41,046 bases of DNA, from positions 1 through 41,046 of the forward strand of contig JALHMN010000022.1 of assembly GCA_022844005.1 (NCBI GenBank), in the 5' to 3' direction. Shown piece after piece: positions 1 through 7,365 of the stretch. This stretch comes from a bacterium. Lineage in GTDB: Bacteria; Pseudomonadota; Alphaproteobacteria; Ferrovibrionales; Ferrovibrionaceae. Every line of letters begins with the position of its first letter. Positions within the stretch are counted from its first letter, which is position 1. A program made the translations under genes and the position numbers. The notes under the pieces were generated by a model that had not been told where the DNA came from, did not search any database, and saw only the letters and a list, made by a program, of their open reading frames with translations.

Positions 1-36
1 CGAGCCGCGGCACCTTGCCTGTCCCTACACCGCACG

Positions 37-666
37 GTGAACTCGCGGTACCTGCTGCTGGCAGCGCAGAACGGCGGTCCGATGGACGACGCGGAAAGGA
101 AGGACGAGGCAAGGCGCTCATTGCAGGCGGCAATGCAGACGAACGCGCTGGCAGTGCTGCGCGAGGGCCCACCAACCTCCTACCGGCTCGGCATGCTCAG
201 CCACGATCTCGGCATGACGGGCCCGCTCTTTCATCTCTGGAACGCCGTGCGGCTGGATGAAAATGCGGAAACCCTGAAGGCCTTGCTCGCCTATATCGAC
301 GCCCTGTTTCCGCACGGCGAGCGCTTCATCGAGGAGCGCAGCTACTACACCGAGAGACTGCGCCGCTATGCACCCGACGACCCAGGCTCCTCGGCACCGG
401 CGGCCGCCACCAGCGCCGATCAATCACCTGCCAGTGGACGCAGGATTCGTCTCCTGGCCGACCACGCGGGCTACAACATCGTCCGGCTGGGGGATCAAGC
501 GGTCGCAATCCTGCAGGCGTTGGGTCCGCTCGACCTGGATCGGGAACGCCTCGGCGATAGGGAGATCCTTCCCTACGTCCTCCGGCTCGATGACATCGCC
601 CTCACCGAAGACGAAATGATCGCGCGCTTGACGCGGCGGATCGACCATCTGCGGGAAACCGCCTAG
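37..666 (+). CDS. Hypothetical protein, possibly 5'-truncated by the window edge
   Basis: I do not recognise a family. The reading frame is open from base 1, so the gene may begin outside the window. Inside it the candidates are GTG at 37 (209 residues) and ATG at 82 (194 residues, beginning MDDAERKDEARR), neither with a strong ribosome binding site. The predicted protein is soluble and mostly helical, with no signal peptide or membrane segment. Residues 110-135 form a low-complexity Ala/Ser/Pro linker between an N-terminal helical part and a C-terminal part rich in Leu and Asp. A 75-base gap separates it from the DUF1194 gene downstream on the same strand. Codon and base use match the neighbours, so it is probably a real gene. 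Confidence 0.6.
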   Translation: MNSRYLLLAAQNGGPMDDAERKDEARRSLQAAMQTNALAVLREGPPTSYRLGMLSHDLGMTGPLFHLWNAVRLDENAETLKALLAYIDALFPHGERFIEERSYYTERLRRYAPDDPGSSAPAAATSADQSPASGRRIRLLADHAGYNIVRLGDQAVAILQALGPLDLDRERLGDREILPYVLRLDDIALTEDEMIARLTRRIDHLRETA

Positions 667-741
667 GCGTCAGGCGGCCCTGGTCGACCTCGCCCTCGAC
701 TCTGCTAAGGTGAGCGGATGGACGTCGGCCGGGGGTGTTGA

Positions 742-1593
742 ATGCTGCACCGGTTTCTGGTGATCGTGCTGACCGTGCTTCTCGGCGGCCTCTACACGGT
801 CACGGCAAGCGCCGCACCCCAGCCGGTCGACCTCGAACTCGTCCTCGCGGTCGACGTCTCCGGCTCGGTCGATGCCGACGAGGCCAAACTGCAGCGCCAG
901 GGCTATGCCGACGCGCTGCGCGATCCGGATATCCACAAGGCGATTCGCGCCGGCATCCTGGGCCGGGTGGCGATCACCTATTTCGAGTGGTCGAGCCTCG
1001 ACCACAAGGCGATCGTCGCCCCCTGGACGCTGGTCGACGGCCCGCAGAGTGCCATGGCGCTGGCCAGCCACCTGGCCGAGGCGCCGATCCGCACCGGCAT
1101 GCGCACCTCGATCACCGGCGCCATCGTCTTCGCCATGACCTTGTTCGACGAGAAGGCCTTCGAGGGCACGCGGCGCGTCATCGACATCTCCGGCGACGGG
1201 CCGAGCAACGAGGGCGGCGACGTGCGGGAGGCGCGCGATGCCGCGCTGGCCAGGGGGTTCGTCATCAACGGCCTGCCGATCATCAACGAGCGGCCGAACC
1301 GCTTCGGCTTCCCCGTCCTGCAGGATCTCGACAAGTACTACGAGGGCTGCGTCACCGGCGGTCCCGGTTCCTTCGTCATCGTGGCCCGCGACTTCGAATC
1401 CTTTGGCGTCGCCATCCGCCGCAAGATGCTGCTGGAGATCGCCTCCGTCCCGGCGGCGCGCAAGATGGCATCGGCGGATCCGAGCCTGCCGAAGCTGCGG
1501 CGCGTGCAGGACCGGGTGGCGCCCTATCACGGCGGCTGCGACATCGGCGAGCGGCAGTCGCGCGATTTCTGGCGCAACCGTTTCGGGCCGTGA
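742..1593 (+). CDS. DUF1194 family secreted vWA-like protein
   Basis: The protein has 283 residues with a clear signal peptide (about 1-24, hydrophobic core VIVLTVLLGGLYTV, cleavage near TASA-AP). The mature part opens with VLAVDVSGSVD, a MIDAS-type DxSxS metal-binding motif (Asp38, Ser40, Ser42) characteristic of von Willebrand A folds. The layout and length match the alphaproteobacterial DUF1194 family, whose function is unknown. By inference it is a periplasmic or secreted metal-dependent adhesion or scaffold protein. The start is the ATG before the signal peptide. It is convergent with the exported coiled-coil protein gene that ends at 1629, leaving 35 bases between the stop codons. Confidence 0.85.
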   Translation: MLHRFLVIVLTVLLGGLYTVTASAAPQPVDLELVLAVDVSGSVDADEAKLQRQGYADALRDPDIHKAIRAGILGRVAITYFEWSSLDHKAIVAPWTLVDGPQSAMALASHLAEAPIRTGMRTSITGAIVFAMTLFDEKAFEGTRRVIDISGDGPSNEGGDVREARDAALARGFVINGLPIINERPNRFGFPVLQDLDKYYEGCVTGGPGSFVIVARDFESFGVAIRRKMLLEIASVPAARKMASADPSLPKLRRVQDRVAPYHGGCDIGERQSRDFWRNRFGP

Positions 1594-1628
1594 GCGGGGC
1601 GGCGCCCCGCCGCTACTTGCCCCAGCCG

Positions 1629-3227
1629 CTACTTGCCGATGTTCTCTTCCAGGATCCGCGTGCTCTGGAAGCGGTCGGAGATGAGCCAGCGGCCGGTGGG
1701 CGTGGTCGATGCACCCTGGTGGAAGAATTTCAGCGTGTTGAAGTAGACATACCAGGCATCGCCGTCCTTCTCGGCGGTGGCCACCTGATACTCGTCCCAG
1801 ACCCAGTGATAGATGGTGGCGTTGACGGTGCCGGCGCTGGTGCCGGCGCGCAGATCCGCCTCCTTCTTCTCCTTGCGCTGCACCCGGTCGCTGTTGATCA
1901 CGAGGCGCTTGTAGCCGGCGATCTGGTAGGAGGGGTTCTTCAGCACCTCCTCGGCGATCTTGATGTACTTGGTGTCGGTCATGCCGGCCTTGGGCATGCG
2001 CGAGAGCGACAGCGCCTGGGTGAACTTGCCTTCGTAACCGGCGAGCGAGGCGGATATCCGCGCCGCCTGCGCCGCGCGATCCGGCGCATCCTTGCGGCCG
2101 AGCGCGGCCTCGAAGGACTTCGCCGTCTCGATGGCCGCGAGCCCCGCCTTCAGTTCGCCGACATAGGCATCGCGGGCGCCCTTGCCCAGCAGCCGATTGG
2201 CGCGATGATCCGCGTTGGCGGGGTCGGTCGCGTCGAGGAAGGCGGTCTTGTCAAGCACCCCTTTGACATGCGCGTCCATGCTCAGCATGGCGGTGCGGCT
2301 CACCTCGGTGATCTCCCGCTGGCGGTGGGTCACCGCCCAGTGCCTGAAGCGGTCGATGCGCTCGTCCTTGATCCCGGCGGCCTTGAGCTTTTCGAGCACG
2401 GCCCCGTCGGCGACCGATTGCTCGTAGAACGCGACCAGGGTCTTGGCGAAGGCCGCCGCCTGGTCCGGCGGTCCATCCGGCTTGAACTCGTGCGCCACGG
2501 GCACCTTCCGGGCCCCCAGGTGCTGGTCGATCGCCGACAGCTGCGCATCGATATCGCCCAAGGCGCCGATCTTCGACTTGGCGGCGCTGGCGCGCGCGGC
2601 CAGCTTCGCCTTCACCGCCTCCAGCTCCTCGAGGGCAGGCGCCACTTCGGCGTGCCCGGCCGGCAGCTTCTCGAGCGAGCCCGCCTCGTTCTCGATCGAA
2701 CGGCTGAAGCGGGACAGTTCCTTCTCGTCGGCGAGCGTCTGGTCGCGGGCCTTGTCGATATCCTGCCCGAGCGAGGCGATGTTGCGCCGAACCCGCGCGA
2801 GCCTCGCCTTGTCGGAGGAGTTGAGCACCGCCTCGGTGGGAGCGGGCGCCGCGGTCCCCGCCGCGGCGGGCCGGGCGGGAGCGGGCGCCGCGGTTCCGGC
2901 CGCCGCCGGCTGGGCCGGGGCGGGCTTCCTCGCCGTCGCCGTGATCTCCTTCTGCAGGGCGTTGTAGCGGCTCGCGGCGTCGCGCCATTGCGGATGCTGC
3001 TTGTCGCCGACACCCTTCAGCCTGTCACCCAGAGGATTGAGGGCGTTGATATAGGTACTGGCGGTCGTCCGGTCGCCCGGCTGCAGCGATTTCGCCAGCC
3101 CCTCGTATTTCTCGATCTCCTTCAACGCCTCGACCACCACCGGGTCGGCGGGACCCTGCTGCCCCGCCACAGGCGTCGCGAGAAGCGAGAGCGCCAGAGC
3201 GGCGCTGGCGAATAGGTGCTTCGGCAT
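1629..3227 (-). CDS. Exported Ala-rich coiled-coil protein, function unknown
   Basis: The protein has 532 residues and a signal peptide (1-22, ending TPVAG-QQ), so it is exported. Residues 101-131 are a Pro/Ala linker containing two copies of a 13-residue unit (PAAAGTAAPAPAR type), matched in the DNA by a 39-bp direct repeat near 2840-2915. Residues 135-240 are highly charged and helical and look like coiled coil. The C-terminal 90 residues are aromatic-rich (IYHWVWDEYQVATAE, AWYVYFNTLKFF) and may form a separate globular domain. No catalytic motif is visible. The start has a GGGGGGAAC ribosome binding site. It lies 24 bases after the acyl-CoA synthetase stop and is probably the last gene of that operon. 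Confidence 0.75.
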   Translation of the reverse strand: MPKHLFASAALALSLLATPVAGQQGPADPVVVEALKEIEKYEGLAKSLQPGDRTTASTYINALNPLGDRLKGVGDKQHPQWRDAASRYNALQKEITATARKPAPAQPAAAGTAAPAPARPAAAGTAAPAPTEAVLNSSDKARLARVRRNIASLGQDIDKARDQTLADEKELSRFSRSIENEAGSLEKLPAGHAEVAPALEELEAVKAKLAARASAAKSKIGALGDIDAQLSAIDQHLGARKVPVAHEFKPDGPPDQAAAFAKTLVAFYEQSVADGAVLEKLKAAGIKDERIDRFRHWAVTHRQREITEVSRTAMLSMDAHVKGVLDKTAFLDATDPANADHRANRLLGKGARDAYVGELKAGLAAIETAKSFEAALGRKDAPDRAAQAARISASLAGYEGKFTQALSLSRMPKAGMTDTKYIKIAEEVLKNPSYQIAGYKRLVINSDRVQRKEKKEADLRAGTSAGTVNATIYHWVWDEYQVATAEKDGDAWYVYFNTLKFFHQGASTTPTGRWLISDRFQSTRILEENIGK

Positions 3228-3251
3228 GTTCCCCCCAACAGATGCGAGAGT

Positions 3252-4877
3252 TCAGAGCGCCCTCGCCTGATCACGCAGCACGAACTTCTGTATCTTGCCC
3301 GTCGAAGTCTTCGGCAGGTCGGTGAAAACGACCGTTCGCGGACATTTGAAGTGCGCGAGGTTTTCCCGGCAGAAGGCGATGATCTCCTTGTCGGTCGCCT
3401 TGGCGCCGTTCTTCAAGGTGACGAAGGCGCAAGGGGTCTCGCCCCATTTCTCGTCGGGCCGCGCCACCACCGCCGCCTCCAGGATGGCCGGATGGCGGTA
3501 CAGCACGCTCTCCACTTCGAGGGTCGAGATGTTTTCGCCGCCGGAGATGATGATGTCCTTCGAGCGGTCGCGGATCTCGATATAACCGTCGGGATGCAGC
3601 ACCGCGAGGTCGCCCGAATGGAACCAGCCGTGCGCCATCGCCTCGTCGGTCGCCTTCTGGTTCTTCAGGTAGCCCTTCATGACGATGTTGCCGCGGAACA
3701 TGATCTCGCCCATCGTCTGGGCATCCGCCGGCACCTCCTTCATCGTCTCCGGGTCCATCACCTTGATCGCTTCCAGCATCTGGTAGCGGACACCCTGGCG
3801 CGCGCGGAGCCGGGCGCGCTCTGACAAGGGCAGCGGGTCCCAGGCGGCATGCCAGGCGCTGACCACGGCGGGGCCGTAGGTCTCGGTCAGGCCGTAGACA
3901 TGGTTGATGTGGAAGCCCAGTTCCTCCATCGACTGGATGACGGCGGCCGGCGGTGCGGCCCCCGCCGTCGTCACCCTGACGCCCGGCTTCAGGCCTTCCT
4001 TCAGCTTCGCATCGGCGTTGATCAGCATGGTGAGAACGGTGGGCGCGCCGCAGAAATGCGTCACGCCGTGCGTCTTCATCAGGTCGAAGATCAGCACCGG
4101 ATCCACTTTCCGCAGGCAGACGTTGACGCCCGCCATGGCGGCGATGGTCCAGGGAAAGCACCAGCCGTTGCAGTGGAACATCGGCAGGGTCCACAGATAG
4201 ACCGGGTGCTGGGGCATGCCCCATTCCAGCGCATTGCCGACCGCGTTCAGATAGGCGCCGCGGTGATGATAGACGACGCCCTTGGGATTGCCGGTCGTAC
4301 CCGACGTGTAGTTGAGCGAGATGGCGCGCCATTCGTCGTCGGGATGCTTCCAGGCGAAGGCCGGATCGCCCGCGGCGATGAAATCCTCGTATTCGATATC
4401 GCCGAGGCGCTCGCCGGGGCCGGCATATTCCGGATCGTCGATATCGATGACCAGCGGCTTCACCTCGGCATGCGCGAGCGCCGATTTCGCCGTGGCCGAG
4501 AGTTCGCGATCGACCAGGAACACCTTGGCGCCGGCATGGTCGAGGATGAAGCCGACCGCCGGCCCGTCGAGGCGCGTGTTGATCGAGTTCAGCACCCCGC
4601 CGACCATGGCGACGCCGAAATGCGCCTCGTAATGGGCCGGGATGTTGGCGGCCAGCATCGCGACCGTATCGCCGACGCCGATCCCCTTGGCGGCCAGCGC
4701 GCTGGCGAGACGCCGGCAGCGGGCATAGGTCTCGGCCCAAGTGTATTTCAGCCGGCCGTGAATGACCGAGGTGTAGCCGGGATAGACCGAGGCGGCGCGT
4801 TCGATCAGCGAAAGCGGTGTCATCGGCGTGTAGTTGGCCGGTGTCCGGGGCAGATCGGTCTCGTAGGGATTGGCCAT
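3252..4877 (-). CDS. Acyl-CoA synthetase (AMP-forming fatty-acid CoA ligase)
   Basis: This enzyme activates a carboxylic acid to its acyl-CoA through an acyl-adenylate. The 541-residue protein carries the adenylate-forming signature YTSGTTGNPKG (191-201), the A8 hinge region (GWFHSGDLAVLHPDGYIEIRD) and the C-terminal catalytic lysine motif KTSTGKIQKF. Length and N-terminus fit the medium/long-chain acyl-CoA synthetase group common in Alphaproteobacteria (AlkK/PRK08162-like). The frame extends upstream to 4913, but the start at 4877 is preferred because AGGAGG lies five bases before that ATG. It follows ribF by 81 bases and precedes the exported coiled-coil gene by 24. With the MaoC hydratase it suggests fatty acid or acyl-CoA use; the true acyl substrate cannot be read from sequence. 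Confidence 0.93.
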   Translation of the reverse strand: MANPYETDLPRTPANYTPMTPLSLIERAASVYPGYTSVIHGRLKYTWAETYARCRRLASALAAKGIGVGDTVAMLAANIPAHYEAHFGVAMVGGVLNSINTRLDGPAVGFILDHAGAKVFLVDRELSATAKSALAHAEVKPLVIDIDDPEYAGPGERLGDIEYEDFIAAGDPAFAWKHPDDEWRAISLNYTSGTTGNPKGVVYHHRGAYLNAVGNALEWGMPQHPVYLWTLPMFHCNGWCFPWTIAAMAGVNVCLRKVDPVLIFDLMKTHGVTHFCGAPTVLTMLINADAKLKEGLKPGVRVTTAGAAPPAAVIQSMEELGFHINHVYGLTETYGPAVVSAWHAAWDPLPLSERARLRARQGVRYQMLEAIKVMDPETMKEVPADAQTMGEIMFRGNIVMKGYLKNQKATDEAMAHGWFHSGDLAVLHPDGYIEIRDRSKDIIISGGENISTLEVESVLYRHPAILEAAVVARPDEKWGETPCAFVTLKNGAKATDKEIIAFCRENLAHFKCPRTVVFTDLPKTSTGKIQKFVLRDQARAL

Positions 4878-4958
4878 GCACGCCTCCTGAACAACGCAAT
4901 TCCGGATTTTCACCGGATGCTAGGTCATGCCGGAGGGGCCTTCAATTGCGAAGGCGGT

Positions 4959-5906
4959 TCAGGCCTCCAATTCGGCCAGGATCGCCCGGGCGCGGTCGCG
5001 ATCGGCGGCGATCTGGGCCTTCAAGGCCTCCAGGCCGTCGAATTTCCGCTCGGGCCGGATGAAGTCGACGAATTCGACCCACAGCCGCCGGCCGTAGAGA
5101 TCGCCCTGGAAGTCCATCAGATGCACTTCCAGCAGGACGTCGCGCTTGTCGAAGGTGGGGCGGCGGCCGAGATTGGCGACGGCCGGGTGCCAGGTCCTGC
5201 CGCCTTCCGGCGTTTCCAGGCCGGCGCGAACGGCATAGACGCCGAGCGCGGGAACCAGGAATTCCCCCAGTTCCACATTGGCCGTGGGAAAGCCGATGGT
5301 GCGGCCGCGCTGGTCTCCCCCCCTCACCTCGCCCTCGATGCTCCAGCGGTGGCCGAGCATCGCCGCGGCTTCGCGCGGGCGACCCTCCTGCAGCAGGCCG
5401 CGGATGACGGTGGAGGAATAGGCGGCGTCGCCGTTGCGGACCGGGGCCACCACGGTGACACCGAAGCCCAGCGCCCGGCCCAGGCCCTCCAGCATCTTGG
5501 TGTTGCCGGACCGCCCGCGGCCGAAGACGAAATCATAGCCACAGACGATATGGGCGGCGCCGAGACCGCCCACCAGCACTTCGCGCACGAAGGCTTCCGC
5601 CTCGAGGCTGGCGAAGGCGCGGTCGAAGGTCGCCTGGTACAGCCAGTCGACACCGGCCGCGGCCAGCAGGTCGGCCTTGGTCGCGGCATCGGTGAGGCGG
5701 AACGGCGCCCCGGCCGGCTGGAAGAAACTCCTGGGATGCGGCTCGAAGGTGAGCACGCCGAGGGGCCAGCCCTTGGCGCCGGCGACCGCGCGCGCGGTGT
5801 CGATCACGGCGCGGTGGCCGCGATGCACGCCATCGAAATTGCCGAGCGCCACCGCGGCGCCGCGCCCGGCCTCGGGCACGCCCTGATGGCCAATATGGAT
5901 CTGCAT
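4959..5906 (-). CDS. ribF: Bifunctional riboflavin kinase / FAD synthetase RibF
   Basis: This enzyme makes FMN and FAD from riboflavin and ATP. The N-terminal adenylyltransferase part has the nucleotide-binding motif ALGNFDGVHRGH and the conserved FEPHPRSFF segment. The C-terminal kinase part has GRTIGFPTANVE, the flavokinase signature, followed by VEFVDFIRPERKFDGLEALKAQIAAD at its end. The 315-residue length is usual for the family. A GTG at 5930 would add eight residues, but the ATG at 5906 fits the family N-terminus (MQIHIGHQG); neither has a strong ribosome binding site. It sits between the MaoC hydratase and the acyl-CoA synthetase, so an FAD-making enzyme shares a transcription unit with acyl-CoA enzymes, whose dehydrogenases need FAD. 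That link is inference. Confidence 0.95.
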   Translation of the reverse strand: MQIHIGHQGVPEAGRGAAVALGNFDGVHRGHRAVIDTARAVAGAKGWPLGVLTFEPHPRSFFQPAGAPFRLTDAATKADLLAAAGVDWLYQATFDRAFASLEAEAFVREVLVGGLGAAHIVCGYDFVFGRGRSGNTKMLEGLGRALGFGVTVVAPVRNGDAAYSSTVIRGLLQEGRPREAAAMLGHRWSIEGEVRGGDQRGRTIGFPTANVELGEFLVPALGVYAVRAGLETPEGGRTWHPAVANLGRRPTFDKRDVLLEVHLMDFQGDLYGRRLWVEFVDFIRPERKFDGLEALKAQIAADRDRARAILAELEA

Positions 5907-5967
5907 GACGACCCGACTGCGGATGCCCACCGGAACGAACGGCGGGACGGGCGGCGATTATGGCGAC

Positions 5968-5992
5968 GGCGCGGCCCGGATCAAGCCGCGCC
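5968..5992 (-). terminator. GC-rich hairpin between the MaoC gene and ribF
   Basis: GGCGCGGC (5968-5975) and GCCGCGCC (5985-5992) form a perfect 8-bp stem with a 9-base loop in the 101-base gap after the MaoC stop. No T-run follows, so this may be an attenuator or RNA-stability hairpin and not a full terminator. Confidence 0.3.
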
Positions 5993-6007
5993 ACATCGAG
6001 GGGAGGA

Positions 6008-6463
6008 TCAGGCGGCGACGGGCGTCGGCGCGACCGCCACCTTGCGGCTGACCATCAGCGTCGCATCGCCTTCCACCACCGGCTTGCCGTCGACGGTGCA
6101 GACGCAGTCGAAGACGACTCGCCGCTTTTCGACGACGATCTCGCGGATGGTGCAACGGGCGACCACGGTATCGCCGATGCGCACCGGCGCCTTGAAATTG
6201 AGATTCTGGGAAACGTAGATCGCGCCCGGGCCGGGCAGCTTGGTGCCGAAGACGGTCGAAAGCAGGCTGGCCGAGAGCATGCCGTGGGCGATCCGGCCCT
6301 TGAACATGCTGGCGGCGCCGAATTCCTCGTTGAGATGCACCGGGTTGGTGTCGCCCGAAACGCCGGCAAACATCAGGATGTCCGCCTCGGTGATGGTCTT
6401 GGCGAACTTGGCGGTCATCCCGACCGAGAGATCTTCCAGGTAATAGCCGTGCAACTCGTCCAT
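6008..6463 (-). CDS. MaoC-like (R)-specific enoyl-CoA hydratase
   Basis: This is a 151-residue single hot-dog-fold protein with the hydratase-2 motif GDTNPVHLNEEFGAAS (37-52). The catalytic Asp38 and His43 are both present, followed by FKGRIAHGMLSASLLS, which is typical of PhaJ-type and MaoC-like hydratases. Such enzymes hydrate trans-2-enoyl-CoA to (R)-3-hydroxyacyl-CoA, feeding polyhydroxyalkanoate synthesis or beta-oxidation. The frame is open to 6511, but the ATG at 6463 (MDELHGYY) fits the family start and has GGAG upstream. It is the first gene of a minus-strand run with ribF and acyl-CoA synthetase. A promoter-like pair and a 15-bp dyad lie just upstream. Confidence 0.9.
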   Translation of the reverse strand: MDELHGYYLEDLSVGMTAKFAKTITEADILMFAGVSGDTNPVHLNEEFGAASMFKGRIAHGMLSASLLSTVFGTKLPGPGAIYVSQNLNFKAPVRIGDTVVARCTIREIVVEKRRVVFDCVCTVDGKPVVEGDATLMVSRKVAVAPTPVAA

Positions 6464-6498
6464 CGGACTCCGCCTTGGTGGCACTGCAAACGCCTCAT

Positions 6499-6513
6499 TA
6501 TTGCAGCGCAATA
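6499..6513. promoter_or_regulatory. 15-bp dyad, candidate operator of the MaoC operon
   Basis: TATTGC-AGC-GCAATA is a perfect 6-bp inverted repeat with a 3-base centre. It overlaps the putative -10 box and start site of the MaoC-ribF-acyl-CoA synthetase operon. The core TGC-N3-GCA resembles the TGC-rich dyads bound by PhaR-type regulators of polyhydroxyalkanoate genes; that assignment is inference. Confidence 0.4.
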
Positions 6514-6537
6514 TAAAGGAAGGTTAAACGGCGGCAA
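6510..6537 (-). promoter_or_regulatory. Candidate sigma70 promoter of the MaoC operon
   Basis: On the minus strand TTGCCG (6537-6532) and TATATT (6515-6510) are separated by 16 bases. This predicts transcription from near 6503, about 40 bases before the MaoC ATG. The surrounding sequence is AT-richer than the coding DNA. This is a visual match only. Confidence 0.4.
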
Positions 6538-6600
6538 GCCTTGCCGGTTCCAACGGATCCGGCGGACAACTGCTCGCCCCTTCATGCTTCCTTAAACACG

Positions 6601-6616
6601 TGGCGCAAAAGTGGCA
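6601..6616 (+). promoter_or_regulatory. Candidate sigma54 (-24/-12) promoter of cheZ
   Basis: TGGCGCAAAAGTGGCA has GG and GC elements ten bases apart and matches most of the sigma54 consensus (TGGCACG-N4-TTGCA). It lies about 58 bases before the cheZ ATG, predicting a start near 6627. Flagellar and chemotaxis genes are sigma54-dependent in several Alphaproteobacteria. No experimental support is available from sequence alone. Confidence 0.35.
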
Positions 6617-6674
6617 TGACCTAGACATCACGCCCGCCGCCCAAGCGCCGGGTCAGCCGACCAAGGGCAAAGCC

Positions 6675-7331
6675 ATGGCCGAAGGCCCCGATTCCCGTAT
6701 CGTCCAGCTGCACCAGGACTGCCAGGACCTGGTGCGCTACATCACCCGGACGCGGAGCGAAATCGCGGCCCTGCGGCCCGTGCATCTGAAGATGGAGAAA
6801 CTGCCGCGGGCCGGCCAGGAACTGGATGCCGTGGTGAAGGAGACCGAGGAGGCCACGCACGAGATCATGGCCTCGGCCGAGGGGCTGATGGCCTGGACCG
6901 GCACGGCGGCGGAACTGTCGCCGGCCATCGAAGCCGCCTGCATGCGCATCTTCGAAGCCTGCGCCTTCCAGGACATCACCGGCCAGCGCGTACGCAAGGT
7001 GGTGCAGACCATCCATCACATCGAGCAGCGGCTGGAACACCTGATCCATCTGCTGGGCGGTGAAACCAGCGAAGATCACGAATCCGGTCCGACCGGCGAC
7101 GCCGCGCTGTTGAACGGCCCGCAACTGGCCGGCCTCGGCAACGACCAGAAGTCGGTCGACGAGATGTTCGGCGACGGTGTGCCGATGGCGAAGCGCAACG
7201 GCCAGGCGGCCGAGCCCGACGATGCCGTCGAGAAGATGTTCAAGCGCGCGGTCGTGGCCGAAGCGGCGGTGGCGGCTCCCAAGAAGGCGGCGAACTCGGC
7301 CCAGGACGAGATCGACTCGCTCTTCGACTGA
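6675..7331 (+). CDS. cheZ: CheZ-like CheY-P phosphatase with three docking-like peptides
   Basis: The 218-residue protein contains the CheZ catalytic helix AFQDITGQRVRKVVQTI. Asp100 and Gln104 match the spacing of the E. coli CheZ catalytic pair Asp143/Gln147, which speeds hydrolysis of phospho-CheY. The N-terminal half is a long helical hairpin. The C-terminal end, SAQDEIDSLFD (208-218), resembles both the CheY-binding tail of CheZ and the N-terminal CheY-P-binding peptide of FliM. Two related peptides precede it: NDQKSVDEMF (156-165) and PDDAVEKMF (181-189). The frame is open from 6600, but ATG 6675 has an AGGG site seven bases upstream. No other chemotaxis gene is adjacent. Confidence 0.85.
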   Translation: MAEGPDSRIVQLHQDCQDLVRYITRTRSEIAALRPVHLKMEKLPRAGQELDAVVKETEEATHEIMASAEGLMAWTGTAAELSPAIEAACMRIFEACAFQDITGQRVRKVVQTIHHIEQRLEHLIHLLGGETSEDHESGPTGDAALLNGPQLAGLGNDQKSVDEMFGDGVPMAKRNGQAAEPDDAVEKMFKRAVVAEAAVAAPKKAANSAQDEIDSLFD

Positions 7332-7347
7332 GCACCGGCTAAACCTC

Positions 7348-7365
7348 GGCGCATCATGATGCGCC
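7348..7365. repeat. 18-bp perfect palindrome over a start codon
   Basis: GGCGCATCATGATGCGCC is its own reverse complement. It lies 16 bases after the cheZ stop and contains both possible first ATG codons (7356 and 7359) of the HAD phosphatase gene. It could be an operator, or an RNA hairpin that hides the start codon. No T-run follows it. Confidence 0.5.

Noticed and set aside
735-3215. 826-codon plus-strand open frame
   Set aside because: It runs in the wrong frame through the DUF1194 gene and antisense to the exported coiled-coil gene. Composition is Arg/Gly-rich with no domain; it is a GC-driven shadow frame.
3849-6218. 789-codon plus-strand open frame
   Set aside because: It is antisense to acyl-CoA synthetase, ribF and MaoC, all of which have clear motifs on the minus strand.
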